Shown here: one piece after another, positions 1-8,048 of the stretch | Layout: every line of letters starts with the position of its first letter | How positions within the stretch are numbered: position 1 is the stretch's first letter | Source of the DNA: Oscillospiraceae bacterium | Lineage (GTDB): Bacteria > Bacillota > Clostridia > Saccharofermentanales > Saccharofermentanaceae | Direction of reading: 5' to 3' | NCBI GenBank assembly: GCA_900176545.1 | Contig: FWXP01000001.1 | Location: 744,001 to 808,000, forward strand | Length of the DNA: 64,000 bases | Notes under the pieces: generated by a model | What the model was told of the DNA's origin: nothing | Seen by the model: only the letters and a program-made list of their open reading frames with translations | Database searches by the model: none | Program-made: the position numbers and the translations under genes

Positions 1-1016
1 GAAGAATCCAGGGGTGTGCCTCGAACGGCACCACCGAAAGCCTGAAGGTTAAGATTCTTAGTCTCCTTCATCTCCTCGAGCGAAGGGAAGAAATAATCAG
101 CGCTGTCGAAATATACGATAGGTATACCGGCATCGTCAAAGATCACGTAATCGGACTTATTGACCGTTACCTCACGATAGACGTCAGCTACTTCGTCACC
201 GTTGACATCGGTAATGATATTGGATTCGTTATAAAGAAGCGTGAAGCCGTTGATCGAAGCGAGCTCACTGTCGTATACGACATCGTATGCCTGATAGAGC
301 TTTCTTCTCATCTGGTACTTCTGTCCGGGAACGAGAGAATTGAAACCGGAGCTCGCATAGACCTTATCTCCGGCATAGATGCTGTCTATGCAGTACATGA
401 CCTCTATGTCGGACTGTTCTTCTTCAGTAAGCGATGAGAAGAACGCCCTTGCACCGGCGTAATCCGCATTACCGGCACCGAAGAAGACAAGGATGACATC
501 AAATCCTATATCCTGATAATCTGCGATCTGCTTGGCTACCGTCATGAGGCATCCTACGCCTGATGCATTATCGGATATACCGTCATATCCGTAAGTCTCA
601 TTGCCATCCACCAGCTCCTCTGCGGAGAATGAACTGTCATAATGGGCACCGATGACTACCGTCTTCCTGACATCTACAAGGTCTCCGTCATCTGTCTCAT
701 CCACGAAGCCCTGACCCTCTATCCTGACAATGTAATTGCTGGAGCTGCCGGCATCGGTAGTAAATGACTGTTTCTCGACATCGTAACCCAGTTCCGTAAG
801 CTCTTCCTCTATCATGTCTCCCGCCGAAGCTTCCTGTGAGGAGAATGCCTTTCGGTAAGGATAGGCTGAAGCAAACTCTCTTGCAAAATCCGCCCCGTAT
901 GTACCGTAATCTGCAGGCTTTGTCTTCTCTACATCCTCCGAACAACCTGCTACGGGAAGAAGGAACAATATCGTAGCCATGCAAACGGCTACTGTCTTCT
1001 TAATCAATCTGATCAT
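1..1016 (-). CDS. M28-family peptidase-like lipoprotein, degenerate active site (partial)
   Basis: Read directly from the minus strand; the 3' end lies beyond base 1. The product starts with a basic, hydrophobic signal ending in a lipobox-like VAGC (Cys about 25), so it should be an exported lipoprotein. The body follows the M28 zinc aminopeptidase fold: a GAHYDS motif (first metal His/Asp) and a GISDNASGVG motif (bridging Asp). Family members then carry FGAEE..G..GS, in which the two Glu are the general base and a zinc ligand. Here the aligned stretch reads FGAGNADYAGAR, so both Glu are gone. The family and export are clear, but hydrolysis is doubtful. It starts 3 nt after the stop of the AroB-like gene, with an AGGTATAG ribosome site, so the two are co-transcribed. 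Confidence 0.8.
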   Translation of the reverse strand, partial: MIRLIKKTVAVCMATILFLLPVAGCSEDVEKTKPADYGTYGADFAREFASAYPYRKAFSSQEASAGDMIEEELTELGYDVEKQSFTTDAGSSSNYIVRIEGQGFVDETDDGDLVDVRKTVVIGAHYDSSFSAEELVDGNETYGYDGISDNASGVGCLMTVAKQIADYQDIGFDVILVFFGAGNADYAGARAFFSSLTEEEQSDIEVMYCIDSIYAGDKVYASSGFNSLVPGQKYQMRRKLYQAYDVVYDSELASINGFTLLYNESNIITDVNGDEVADVYREVTVNKSDYVIFDDAGIPIVYFDSADYFFPSLEEMKETKNLNLQAFGGAVRGTPLDS

Positions 1017-1019
1017 CTT

Positions 1020-2066
1020 CTATACCTTTTCACTAATCAAAGCTATTCTCTTGGAGAAGATCTCCTTGGCGGCTTCGACATCAACATTTCTTATGACCCA
1101 TCTGCCGCCTGACTCTCCGTCAAAATCTACCATATCCATAGTAGAGACGGACATCTTATCCAATCTGTCGCATAATGTCTTGTAGATCATCTTCCCGGAA
1201 ACATCCTTGAGCTTTATCGGAAGTCCCAGTGCGGAATATATCCTGCCCAGAGGCTCACGCCTCTTGTCATCGACAGCACCGATGAGGCTCAGCGCCAATG
1301 CTTCTCCCGAGGAATAGTTCATGAACCTGAAGTATCCTTCTATGGCGCCTGCGATCTCATCGCCCAGAGTAAGAAGCCTGGGATCTATGGCCTCTATCCT
1401 GGATCTTGAAGCATACACGCGGTTAAGATATTCACGCATATTGGAAGGCTCCAGGATATCAGTCAGAAGGCTCAGGTCATCCAAGATCGCATACCTTATT
1501 ACGGTAGCATAACCGTTGGACTTGAACTTCGCGGGTACCGTAGACAGGAACGTAGGATCACATATTACCGCGTTGTAGGATATTCTCGTACATATCTCAT
1601 CCTTGTGTCCCGCAGAGTTGAGCATTGCCTTGCCCGACACGGCACATTCAGTCATGGCTTCAAGAGAAGTCGGCACGGAAAGGATATTGATACCGCCGTT
1701 AAAGACAGCTGAGCAGAATGCAGTCACATCCTGGATACCGCCTCCACCTAATGCGACGAGCCAGTCCCCCGCTCCCATATCAAAGTCCGTGAGATATTTA
1801 TATACGGAATCAACGGCACTAAGGCTCTTTCCGGAATACTGGCATTCGACAGGTATCAGTATGGGCTTTATGCCGTGAAGAATGAACTGATTCTCAAAAC
1901 GATTGTAGTAGTAACCGCTTACCACCCTGTCGGATACCACGGCTATCTTGAGCTTGGAGAGATCCTTGACCGTAGTATGCTCAAGGATGTAGGACGCAGC
2001 ATAATCAAAGGCGATGCCGCTCCCGCAAAAACACTCATATTCACGCTGTGACTTCAAGATATCCAT
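1020..2066 (-). CDS. 3-dehydroquinate synthase (AroB)-like protein lacking zinc ligands
   Basis: The protein of 348 residues aligns along its length with AroB-type NAD-dependent synthases: a GGGGIQD nucleotide motif, VPTSLEAMTECAVSGK (AroB VPTTL...VGGK), and LLTLGDEIAG followed by SGEALA (AroB LLNLGHTFGH and HGEAVA). The three AroB zinc ligands are absent: the Glu of AEVIKYG is Thr in ATVIRYA, the GHTFGH histidines are Asp and Gly, and the HGEA histidine is Ser. It is therefore unlikely to make dehydroquinate. It might bind nucleotide, or use a different chemistry as other members of the iron-alcohol-dehydrogenase/AroB superfamily do. I chose the internal ATG at 2066; an upstream in-frame ATG at 2132 gives a Cys/Val-rich extension with no family match and no clear ribosome site. 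Confidence 0.6.
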   Translation of the reverse strand: MDILKSQREYECFCGSGIAFDYAASYILEHTTVKDLSKLKIAVVSDRVVSGYYYNRFENQFILHGIKPILIPVECQYSGKSLSAVDSVYKYLTDFDMGAGDWLVALGGGGIQDVTAFCSAVFNGGINILSVPTSLEAMTECAVSGKAMLNSAGHKDEICTRISYNAVICDPTFLSTVPAKFKSNGYATVIRYAILDDLSLLTDILEPSNMREYLNRVYASRSRIEAIDPRLLTLGDEIAGAIEGYFRFMNYSSGEALALSLIGAVDDKRREPLGRIYSALGLPIKLKDVSGKMIYKTLCDRLDKMSVSTMDMVDFDGESGGRWVIRNVDVEAAKEIFSKRIALISEKV

Positions 2067-2124
2067 GGGAACGATTATAACACAACAGTCGATATTCGTT
2101 CTTATACCATTCCTGATAAAAAAG

Positions 2125-2133
2125 TGATACAAT
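2125..2133 (+). promoter_or_regulatory. Extended -10 promoter for gltX-glnS
   Basis: The sequence TGATACAAT matches the extended -10 form TGnTATAAT with one mismatch, about 50 nt upstream of gltX. No convincing -35 box is visible, which is common for extended -10 promoters. The gltX ribosome site is the AAGGA around 2168-2172. Confidence 0.4.
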
Positions 2134-2185
2134 GCTCTAGTTATCTTTTAATAAGAATTATCTAATTAAGGACGGTCACACATTT

Positions 2186-3655
2186 ATGAAGATCAGAACC
2201 AGGTTTGCACCTTCGCCCACGGGATTTATGCATGTGGGTAATCTCAGGACGGCTCTCTACGAGTACCTTACCGCCAAGCACGAAGGCGGAGACTTTATCT
2301 TGAGGATAGAAGACACCGACCAGGAACGCTACGTAGAAGGTGCGACTGACGTTATCTACAATACACTTAAGACAGCAGGTCTTACCCACGACGAAGGTCC
2401 CGACATAGGCGGCGACTTCGGTCCCTATGTACAAAGCGAAAGGCTTTCAATGTATAAGCCCTACGCGGAAGAGCTCGTCAAGGCAGGCAAGGCATATTAC
2501 TGCTTCTGCTCCAAGGAACGACTCGAGGACCTTAAGAAGAATGCCAAGGAAGGCGAAGTAGTAGGATACGACAGACACTGCCGTGACCTCCCTCAGTCCG
2601 AGATCGACGAGAAGCTGCAAGCAGGGGTTCCTTATGTCATCAGACAGAAGTCACCCCTTACCGGCGAGTCCACATACCACGACTGCGTATACGGAGATAT
2701 CACTATCCCCAACGAGGAGCTGGACGATCAGGTCCTTATCAAGGCTGACGGCTTCCCTACTTATAATTTCGCTAACGTTATCGACGACCATACTATGGGC
2801 ATCACACATGTAGTAAGAGGAAGCGAGTACTTATCCTCTACTCCCAAGTACAATGCTCTTTACGATGCATTCGGCTGGGAGATACCTACTTATATCCATC
2901 TTCCCCTCATCATGGGTAAGAGCGTGGACGAAGAAGGCAAGGAAGTAGTAAGTAAGCTATCCAAGAGGCACGGAAGCACCGGCTTCTTCGACCTTGTAAA
3001 CGAGGGATTCCTTCCCGAGGCTATCATGAACTACATCGCACTTCTCGGATGGTGCCCCGCAGGCGAGTACGAGAACAGGGAGATCTTCACCATGGATGAG
3101 CTCGTTAAGGCTTTTGACATCCACGGCATCTCCAAGTCCCCTTCCGTATTCGACTATGACAAACTCGAGTGGGTAAATGCAGAGTATATCAAGAACATGG
3201 ACAGCGACACATTCCTTAAGAACGCTAAGCCATACTTTGATAAGCTCGGCATAGGAGAAGGAAGCTACGCTCTCCTTGAGGAGATATTAAAGCCCAGGAT
3301 CACGAGATTTACACAGATCGAAGAGAAGCTCGCTTTCCTTAATAACTACGAGGCGTTCGACCTCTCACTCTTCGAACACAAGAAGAGCAAGTCGACGCTC
3401 GAGACTTCCAAAGCGATCCTCGGAGACATCATCCCCGTTCTCGCAGAGGGTGCATGGGACAGAGATGCGATCACTAACGCACTTACCGAGTATGCTGCCG
3501 CACACGAGTACAAGAATGCGCTTGTCATGTGGCCCGTAAGGATCGCTGCCGCAGGTGTAGCAGTTACTCCCGGAGGATGTGCAGAAGTCCTTCTCCTTCT
3601 CGGCAAGGACGAATCCATGAGAAGACTTAACGAAGCATTTAAGCGTTTAGGCTAA
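2186..3655 (+). CDS. gltX: Glutamyl-tRNA synthetase
   Basis: This class I aminoacyl-tRNA synthetase charges tRNA-Glu with glutamate in the cytoplasm. The 489-residue length is normal. The HIGH-type signature is HVGN at residues 16-19 (context APSPTGFMHVGN), and the KMSKS-type loop is KLSKR at about 257-261. A CFC ... HC cysteine/histidine cluster near residues 110-135 resembles the small zinc knuckle found in many GluRS enzymes. The C-terminal third is the helical anticodon-binding region. glnS starts 15 nt downstream, so the two synthetases share a transcript. Because a dedicated GlnRS is present, this GluRS may be the discriminating type, but sequence inspection cannot decide that. Confidence 0.96.
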   Translation: MKIRTRFAPSPTGFMHVGNLRTALYEYLTAKHEGGDFILRIEDTDQERYVEGATDVIYNTLKTAGLTHDEGPDIGGDFGPYVQSERLSMYKPYAEELVKAGKAYYCFCSKERLEDLKKNAKEGEVVGYDRHCRDLPQSEIDEKLQAGVPYVIRQKSPLTGESTYHDCVYGDITIPNEELDDQVLIKADGFPTYNFANVIDDHTMGITHVVRGSEYLSSTPKYNALYDAFGWEIPTYIHLPLIMGKSVDEEGKEVVSKLSKRHGSTGFFDLVNEGFLPEAIMNYIALLGWCPAGEYENREIFTMDELVKAFDIHGISKSPSVFDYDKLEWVNAEYIKNMDSDTFLKNAKPYFDKLGIGEGSYALLEEILKPRITRFTQIEEKLAFLNNYEAFDLSLFEHKKSKSTLETSKAILGDIIPVLAEGAWDRDAITNALTEYAAAHEYKNALVMWPVRIAAAGVAVTPGGCAEVLLLLGKDESMRRLNEAFKRLG

Positions 3656-3670
3656 GAACAGGAGACATAT

Positions 3671-5332
3671 ATGGCAGAGAATAAGCATTTCATTCACGAG
3701 ATCATCGATGAAGAATTGAAGGAAGGCGGAAGATGCTACGGTAAGAAGGTCCATACCAGATTCCCACCCGAGCCTAACGGCTACCTTCATATAGGACACG
3801 CTAAGGCGCTGGAGATCGACTTCGGTACTGCAGAGCTCTACGGCGGTCTTTGCAACCTTCGTATGGACGATACGAATCCTACCAAGGAAGACGAAGAGTA
3901 CGTAGAGGCAATAAAGGAAGACATCAAGTGGCTCGGTCATGACTGGGGCGACAGATTCTTCTATGCTTCCGAATATTTCGAGCAGATGTACGGCTTCGCG
4001 GTAGAGCTCATAGAGAAGGGCCTCGCTTATGTATGCGAGCTTACTCCCGAGCAGATGAAGGAGATGAGAGGCGATATCAATACTCCCGCACAGTCTCCTT
4101 TCAGGGACAGACCCATAGAGGAGAGCCTTGACCTCTTCAAGAGGATGCGAGCAGGCGAGTTCGAAGACGGCTCCATGACACTTCGTGCGAAGATCGATCT
4201 TGCTTCCGGCAACTTCAATATGAGAGATCCCGTTATCTACAGGATCAACCGTCTTCCCCACCACAGGCTCGGTACTACATGGTGCATCTACCCCATGTAC
4301 GACTTTGCTCATCCTATCGAGGATGCTCTCGAGGGTATCACGCATTCCCTTTGCTCTCTTGAGTTCGAGAACCACAGACCTCTTTACGACTGGGTTGTAA
4401 ATAACATCTCCGTTGAGACAAAGCCCCGTCAGATAGAGTTCGCAAGACTTGGTATCACACATACCGTTCTCTCCAAGAGAAAGCTCAGGAACCTTGTGGA
4501 GACAGGTCTTGTTTCAGGCTGGGACGATCCCCGTATGCCTACCCTCTGCGGCCTTAGAAGACGCGGATATACACCTAACTCCATAAGAGAGTTCCATGCG
4601 CGCAACGGCGTATCCAAGGTCAATGCGGTCGTGGACTTCGCTTTCCTGGAGTACTGCCTTCGTGAGGACCTTAATAAGACGGCTAACAGAGCGATGGCAG
4701 TCATCAATCCCGTTAAGCTCGTTATCGATAACTATCCCGAGGACATGACCGAGGAGTTCGAGGTTGAGAACAACCCCGAAGATCCTAACGGCGGTACAAG
4801 AACGGTATCCTTCTCCAGAGAGCTCTGGATCGACAAGGAAGACTTCATGGAGGAACCCGCCAAGAAGTATTTCCGTCTCTATCCCGGCAACGAGGTAAGA
4901 CTCAAGTCCGCATACGTCATCAAGTGCGTAGGCTGCGATAAGGACGAGAACGGCAACGTTACATGCGTACATGCTACCTACGACACGGAGAGCCGCGGAG
5001 GCAATACCGCTGACGGAAGAAAGATCAAGGCAACTATCCACTGGGTCGATCAGAAGACTGCTCTTGATGCTGAGATCAGGCTCTACGACCGTCTCTTCAC
5101 CGTTGAAGCTCCCGATCTTGCAGATGTTAACTATCTCGACTTCGTTAATCCCGACTCCCTTACGGTAGTCCAGGGTGCTAAGGTAGAGGCTTCCCTTGCA
5201 AACTGCAAGCCCGAAGATCGCTTCCAGTTCTTGCGAGTCGGATATTTCTGCGCTGACAATAAGGACTTTACTCCCGATCATCTTGTCTTCAACAGAGCGG
5301 TATCCCTTAAGGACAGCTACAAGCCCGAGTAA
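3671..5332 (+). CDS. glnS: Glutaminyl-tRNA synthetase
   Basis: GlnRS charges tRNA-Gln directly with glutamine. The protein of 553 residues has the GlnRS/eukaryotic-GluRS subgroup signature PPEPNGYLHIGHAKA (HIGH at 40-43) and the KMSKS equivalent VLSKRK at about 266-271, followed by LRNLVE. A two-barrel anticodon-binding C-terminus follows, ending near residue 553. The ribosome site AGGAGA lies just before the ATG. Most Bacillota have no GlnRS and make Gln-tRNA through GatCAB, so glnS here is probably an acquisition typical of some Clostridia. It sits directly behind gltX, with a terminator just after it. Confidence 0.96.
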   Translation: MAENKHFIHEIIDEELKEGGRCYGKKVHTRFPPEPNGYLHIGHAKALEIDFGTAELYGGLCNLRMDDTNPTKEDEEYVEAIKEDIKWLGHDWGDRFFYASEYFEQMYGFAVELIEKGLAYVCELTPEQMKEMRGDINTPAQSPFRDRPIEESLDLFKRMRAGEFEDGSMTLRAKIDLASGNFNMRDPVIYRINRLPHHRLGTTWCIYPMYDFAHPIEDALEGITHSLCSLEFENHRPLYDWVVNNISVETKPRQIEFARLGITHTVLSKRKLRNLVETGLVSGWDDPRMPTLCGLRRRGYTPNSIREFHARNGVSKVNAVVDFAFLEYCLREDLNKTANRAMAVINPVKLVIDNYPEDMTEEFEVENNPEDPNGGTRTVSFSRELWIDKEDFMEEPAKKYFRLYPGNEVRLKSAYVIKCVGCDKDENGNVTCVHATYDTESRGGNTADGRKIKATIHWVDQKTALDAEIRLYDRLFTVEAPDLADVNYLDFVNPDSLTVVQGAKVEASLANCKPEDRFQFLRVGYFCADNKDFTPDHLVFNRAVSLKDSYKPE

Positions 5333-5352
5333 GGAAAATTCAAACTGATACG

Positions 5353-5386
5353 AAGAACTCCGAGTCGTATGACCCGGAGTTCTTTT
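5353..5386 (+). terminator. Rho-independent terminator after glnS
   Basis: A perfect 10-bp stem (AAGAACTCCG paired with CGGAGTTCTT) with a 12-nt loop runs into TTTT. It starts 20 nt after the glnS stop and separates glnS from the convergent methyltransferase gene. Confidence 0.85.
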
Positions 5387-5401
5387 GTTATGTGTAGCTT
5401 A

Positions 5402-6193
5402 TTACTTCTTTTCAAGAATTGCTATAGCAGCGTAGTGAAGAACGTCAAAGTTTTCCGGAGCGATCCTGTCAAGAAGCGCTCTGTGCTCCTCATCCCATCT
5501 TTTAAGCTCATCCGGAGCAAGCGACGCGCCTATACCACGACTGGCTCTGACCCTGCCGTGCCATGTCTCTTTTGTAAAAGGTACTTTCAGATCGTATTCT
5601 TCGCTGTACTTCATATCGAAATGCCTATAGACAGCCTCCGGGATATTGATAGGATGCCTGTATTCCCTCCCTCCCGACCAGGACGGATTATACTTCAGTA
5701 TGAGCTTTTCTGACTCACCTGCTATCTTATCCTCCTCGGGAAGCCATGCCATGTAAAGGATCACGAGCTTTCCTCCGGGTCTTAGAAGTCTTGAGAGCAT
5801 CGGACTCACCTTATCGTGATCGAAATACCAGAAGCACTGACAGGCGGTAATGATATCGAAAGTGTTATCGGGGAGGTCCAGTTCTTCCGTAGAACATGCT
5901 ATAAAACCGATGTCCTTATTCTCTTTCTCAGCAAGTATCTTCGCCTGTTCGATCTGCTCGGGAGAAATATCCGTTCCGGTCCACTTTGCTCCGTACTTAT
6001 ACATGAACCTGGGAAGCACACCTGTTCCGGTTCCGAGATCGAGCACAACCTGACCATCAACGCATAACCCGAGATCCGCTATCTTCCTGTAGAATTCCTC
6101 AGGGTATATATCCCTGAACTTTGCATATTCCTCTGAAGTCCTTCCCCAGTCGAATGCCTTTCCGTCATCTATCCTCTTGTCTTTGATATCCAT
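5402..6193 (-). CDS. Class I SAM-dependent methyltransferase (UbiE/Methyltransf_11 type)
   Basis: The soluble 263-residue protein has the glycine-rich SAM loop VLDLGTGTGVLPRF (motif I, about residues 50-63), an acidic residue ending the next strand (TGTDISPEQ), a motif II/III-like DNTFDIITACQCFWYFD, and LLRPGGKLVI (post-motif III). These place it in the broad UbiE/Methyltransf_11 group that acts on small molecules; the substrate is unknown. It is transcribed divergently from a TetR regulator. Its promoter is TTGAAT-17-TATAAT, and a 21-bp palindrome covers the predicted start site, so it is probably repressed by that regulator. Ribosome site GGGAG lies before the ATG. Confidence 0.85.
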   Translation of the reverse strand: MDIKDKRIDDGKAFDWGRTSEEYAKFRDIYPEEFYRKIADLGLCVDGQVVLDLGTGTGVLPRFMYKYGAKWTGTDISPEQIEQAKILAEKENKDIGFIACSTEELDLPDNTFDIITACQCFWYFDHDKVSPMLSRLLRPGGKLVILYMAWLPEEDKIAGESEKLILKYNPSWSGGREYRHPINIPEAVYRHFDMKYSEEYDLKVPFTKETWHGRVRASRGIGASLAPDELKRWDEEHRALLDRIAPENFDVLHYAAIAILEKK

Positions 6194-6209
6194 CGTCTTT
6201 CTCCCTCTT

Positions 6210-6230
6210 AAATGTCACATTGTGCCATTT
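6210..6230. promoter_or_regulatory. 21-bp palindrome, probable TetR operator
   Basis: The arms AAATGtCACA and TGTGcCATTT are inverted repeats with nine of ten positions matching around a single central T. The site sits just downstream of the -10 box, at about +4 to +24 of the predicted methyltransferase transcript, where a bound repressor would block it. An intact left half-site, ATGTCACA, recurs at 6284-6291 in front of the tetR gene. Confidence 0.6.
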
Positions 6231-6240
6231 GTTATTTCGG

Positions 6241-6269
6241 ATTATAATGCTTCAAAAGCGTTGATTCAA
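6241..6269 (-). promoter_or_regulatory. Sigma-A-type promoter of the methyltransferase gene
   Basis: On the minus strand, TTGAAT (6269-6264) and TATAAT (6246-6241) are spaced by 17 nt. This is a near-consensus housekeeping promoter reading into the methyltransferase. Confidence 0.65.
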
Positions 6270-6283
6270 TGAGGTTTTGCTCT

Positions 6284-6300
6284 ATGTCACACATTCGCAT
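6284..6300. promoter_or_regulatory. Degenerate second copy of the operator
   Basis: The left half-site ATGTCACA is identical to that of the 6210-6230 palindrome, and the right side keeps only CAT. It lies about 25-40 nt upstream of the tetR start codon, which would suit autoregulation. The -10/-35 boxes for tetR are not convincing. Confidence 0.35.
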
Positions 6301-6325
6301 AAATGCGTCATCCAAGGAGTCCTAA

Positions 6326-6886
6326 ATGAGAGATACGTCAGCCAGGATACTGAAAACAAAGAATGCCATCTCGGAAGCTCTGGTATCACTTATCGAGAAC
6401 AACGATTATAGTGAGATAACAGTACAGGAGATCGCTGCTGTCTGCAATATATCCAGAAGAACTATATACCGTCATTTTAAGACTAAGGATGAGATCTTAA
6501 GCTACGGTTTCAGATCCTGCGTTGGAAAACTTGCAGATCACATCTCCCTTAGTGAAGATAACGATCTTCATAAGCTGTGCCTGTCGTATTTTAAGTTCTG
6601 GGAAGAGAATATGGACAGGCTACTGATGATGAGTGAAGCAGGAGTCCTATTCAGCTTCGGGCCCGAGTTCGATTCTCTTGTGACCGTGATGGCTGACAGG
6701 ATTCCGGCTAGTCCTGCATATTCAGCTCTGACTCCATCAGAGATCAGTTATTTCAGATACAGGTTCGCTTATGAGGCTGCGGGATTCTGGCAGATAACAC
6801 TTCTGTGGAGTCGTGAAGATAACCGAAGGAGCGCGGAAGAAATGGCCTCTGTTATGGTAAAGATATTAAAAAGCTCTGACGGGTAA
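6326..6886 (+). CDS. TetR/AcrR-family transcriptional regulator
   Basis: The protein of 186 residues has an N-terminal TetR-type helix-turn-helix: residues about 8-55 include LIENNDYSEITVQEIAAVC, then NISRRTIYRHFKTKDEIL, with the conserved TIYRHF recognition-helix signature. The helical C-terminus would bind an unidentified ligand and dimerise. It is divergent from the methyltransferase, and both ends of the shared 132-bp intergenic region carry copies of the same ATGTCACA half-site. The likely role is local repressor of the methyltransferase and of itself. The ligand cannot be predicted. Confidence 0.88.
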   Translation: MRDTSARILKTKNAISEALVSLIENNDYSEITVQEIAAVCNISRRTIYRHFKTKDEILSYGFRSCVGKLADHISLSEDNDLHKLCLSYFKFWEENMDRLLMMSEAGVLFSFGPEFDSLVTVMADRIPASPAYSALTPSEISYFRYRFAYEAAGFWQITLLWSREDNRRSAEEMASVMVKILKSSDG

Positions 6887-6895
6887 CGATTCATA

Positions 6896-6924
6896 TACAC
6901 AACCGAATATAGCTGTTGTATAAT
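6896..6924 (+). promoter_or_regulatory. Promoter of the 6952-7998 membrane protein gene
   Basis: TACACA (6896-6901) and a perfect TATAAT (6919-6924) are spaced by 17 nt. The -10 box overlaps the alternative TTG codon at 6916, which argues that translation starts at the ATG at 6952, behind AGGAGGG (6938-6944). Confidence 0.5.
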
Positions 6925-6951
6925 CCTCTTGGAATACAGGAGGGTATAATT

Positions 6952-7998
6952 ATGAACACATTGGCGAACTTTAATATTCGCGACGCTATTGACGCAGCAA
7001 AAAGTTATATTGCCGCAGGTAACCAAAGATTAAGAGGCAAGAAGATGCTCGTATACTTCTGTCTCATTCTCACAGGTATCTTCTCTATGATCCCGTCTAT
7101 CCTCTTTATGTGCGCAAACCCTGATGTCACGAGGGCTCTGCCGGAGATTGCGAAGATGGCATTTGACAGGAACGAATCATCACAGCAGACCTATTCGCTG
7201 AGTTCTTCTCAGGATACGGAATACAAGAGCGAGGGTGCCAGACTGGCAGAGAAAGTCCAAGCAAGAGACAAGGCCCGCAAGCAGACCATGATCAAATATG
7301 CGGAGAGCGCCGCTAATAATGTCTATTATTTCCTTATAGGCGGAATCCTCACTATAGGAATGTGCTCTATGCTCTTAAGGATGGACAAGAGAGAAGTCGG
7401 ATTCAAGGATCTGTTCAACGGATTTACTTCCGGCAATTATATTAATAAGGTCATTGCATTGCTTCTTAAATCCCTGATAAGGAATGCGATCCCCTTTATA
7501 TCGACATTGATGCTACTGCTGCCTATGCTGTGGATCCCGGCTTTGATCGTATCTCTGCTCAGCTACGTAGTATATTATTGTCTTTTTATGGTAGAGTTCA
7601 TCCTGGCAGATGATCCCGGTATCCCCTTCACCAGAGCTATCGCGATAAGCTTTAAGGCATCAAGCGGATATAAGTTGACTCTTTTCATCGTCGATATCAT
7701 CACAGAGAAGCTCCCTGTAGCCATTGTAACGTTCGGTTATATGTTCTGGGCATTAAAGGCTATATTAGTCGACGATATCAGTATTACCCGATTAACGATA
7801 ACAGGTATAGTAACGATCATCGTATTCTATGTTGCAAAGCTCATATTGAAGCCTTTACACGACGCTGCATATGCCATGGCATATGAGGATGCAAAGATAA
7901 CCGGTAAGAGCTACGGTTATATCTCACATTTCGAGTTGTACGATCCCGAGGACGAGATCGACAACGGCGAATATGACGGTATCAAGGTATTCGGTTGA
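6952..7998 (+). CDS. Multi-pass membrane protein (possibly DUF975-like)
   Basis: A short amphipathic N-terminus is followed by a hydrophobic segment near residues 34-56 (CLILTGIFSMIPSILF), a charged soluble loop of about 70 residues rich in Ser/Gln/Lys/Arg, then about five further membrane segments. The sequence ADDPGIPFTRAIAISFKASSG, followed by a hydrophobic helix, resembles the conserved turn of DUF975 proteins, and DAAYAMAYEDA before the tail is similar to that family's end. This match is by eye only. The tail is acidic. The gene has its own promoter and strong ribosome site and stands alone, convergent with the minus-strand gene that follows. Function unknown. Confidence 0.65.
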   Translation: MNTLANFNIRDAIDAAKSYIAAGNQRLRGKKMLVYFCLILTGIFSMIPSILFMCANPDVTRALPEIAKMAFDRNESSQQTYSLSSSQDTEYKSEGARLAEKVQARDKARKQTMIKYAESAANNVYYFLIGGILTIGMCSMLLRMDKREVGFKDLFNGFTSGNYINKVIALLLKSLIRNAIPFISTLMLLLPMLWIPALIVSLLSYVVYYCLFMVEFILADDPGIPFTRAIAISFKASSGYKLTLFIVDIITEKLPVAIVTFGYMFWALKAILVDDISITRLTITGIVTIIVFYVAKLILKPLHDAAYAMAYEDAKITGKSYGYISHFELYDPEDEIDNGEYDGIKVFG

Positions 7999-8048
7999 TC
8001 AAACAATAACAAACTGACAAACCAAACAAACTAATAAACGAAGTATTC

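Noticed and set aside
1020-2132. A working 3-dehydroquinate synthase
   Set aside because: All zinc ligands of AroB are replaced, so the gene should not be labelled aroB on fold similarity alone.
4514-5281. Open frame of 255 codons on the minus strand
   Set aside because: It lies fully inside glnS on the other strand; glnS is well supported.
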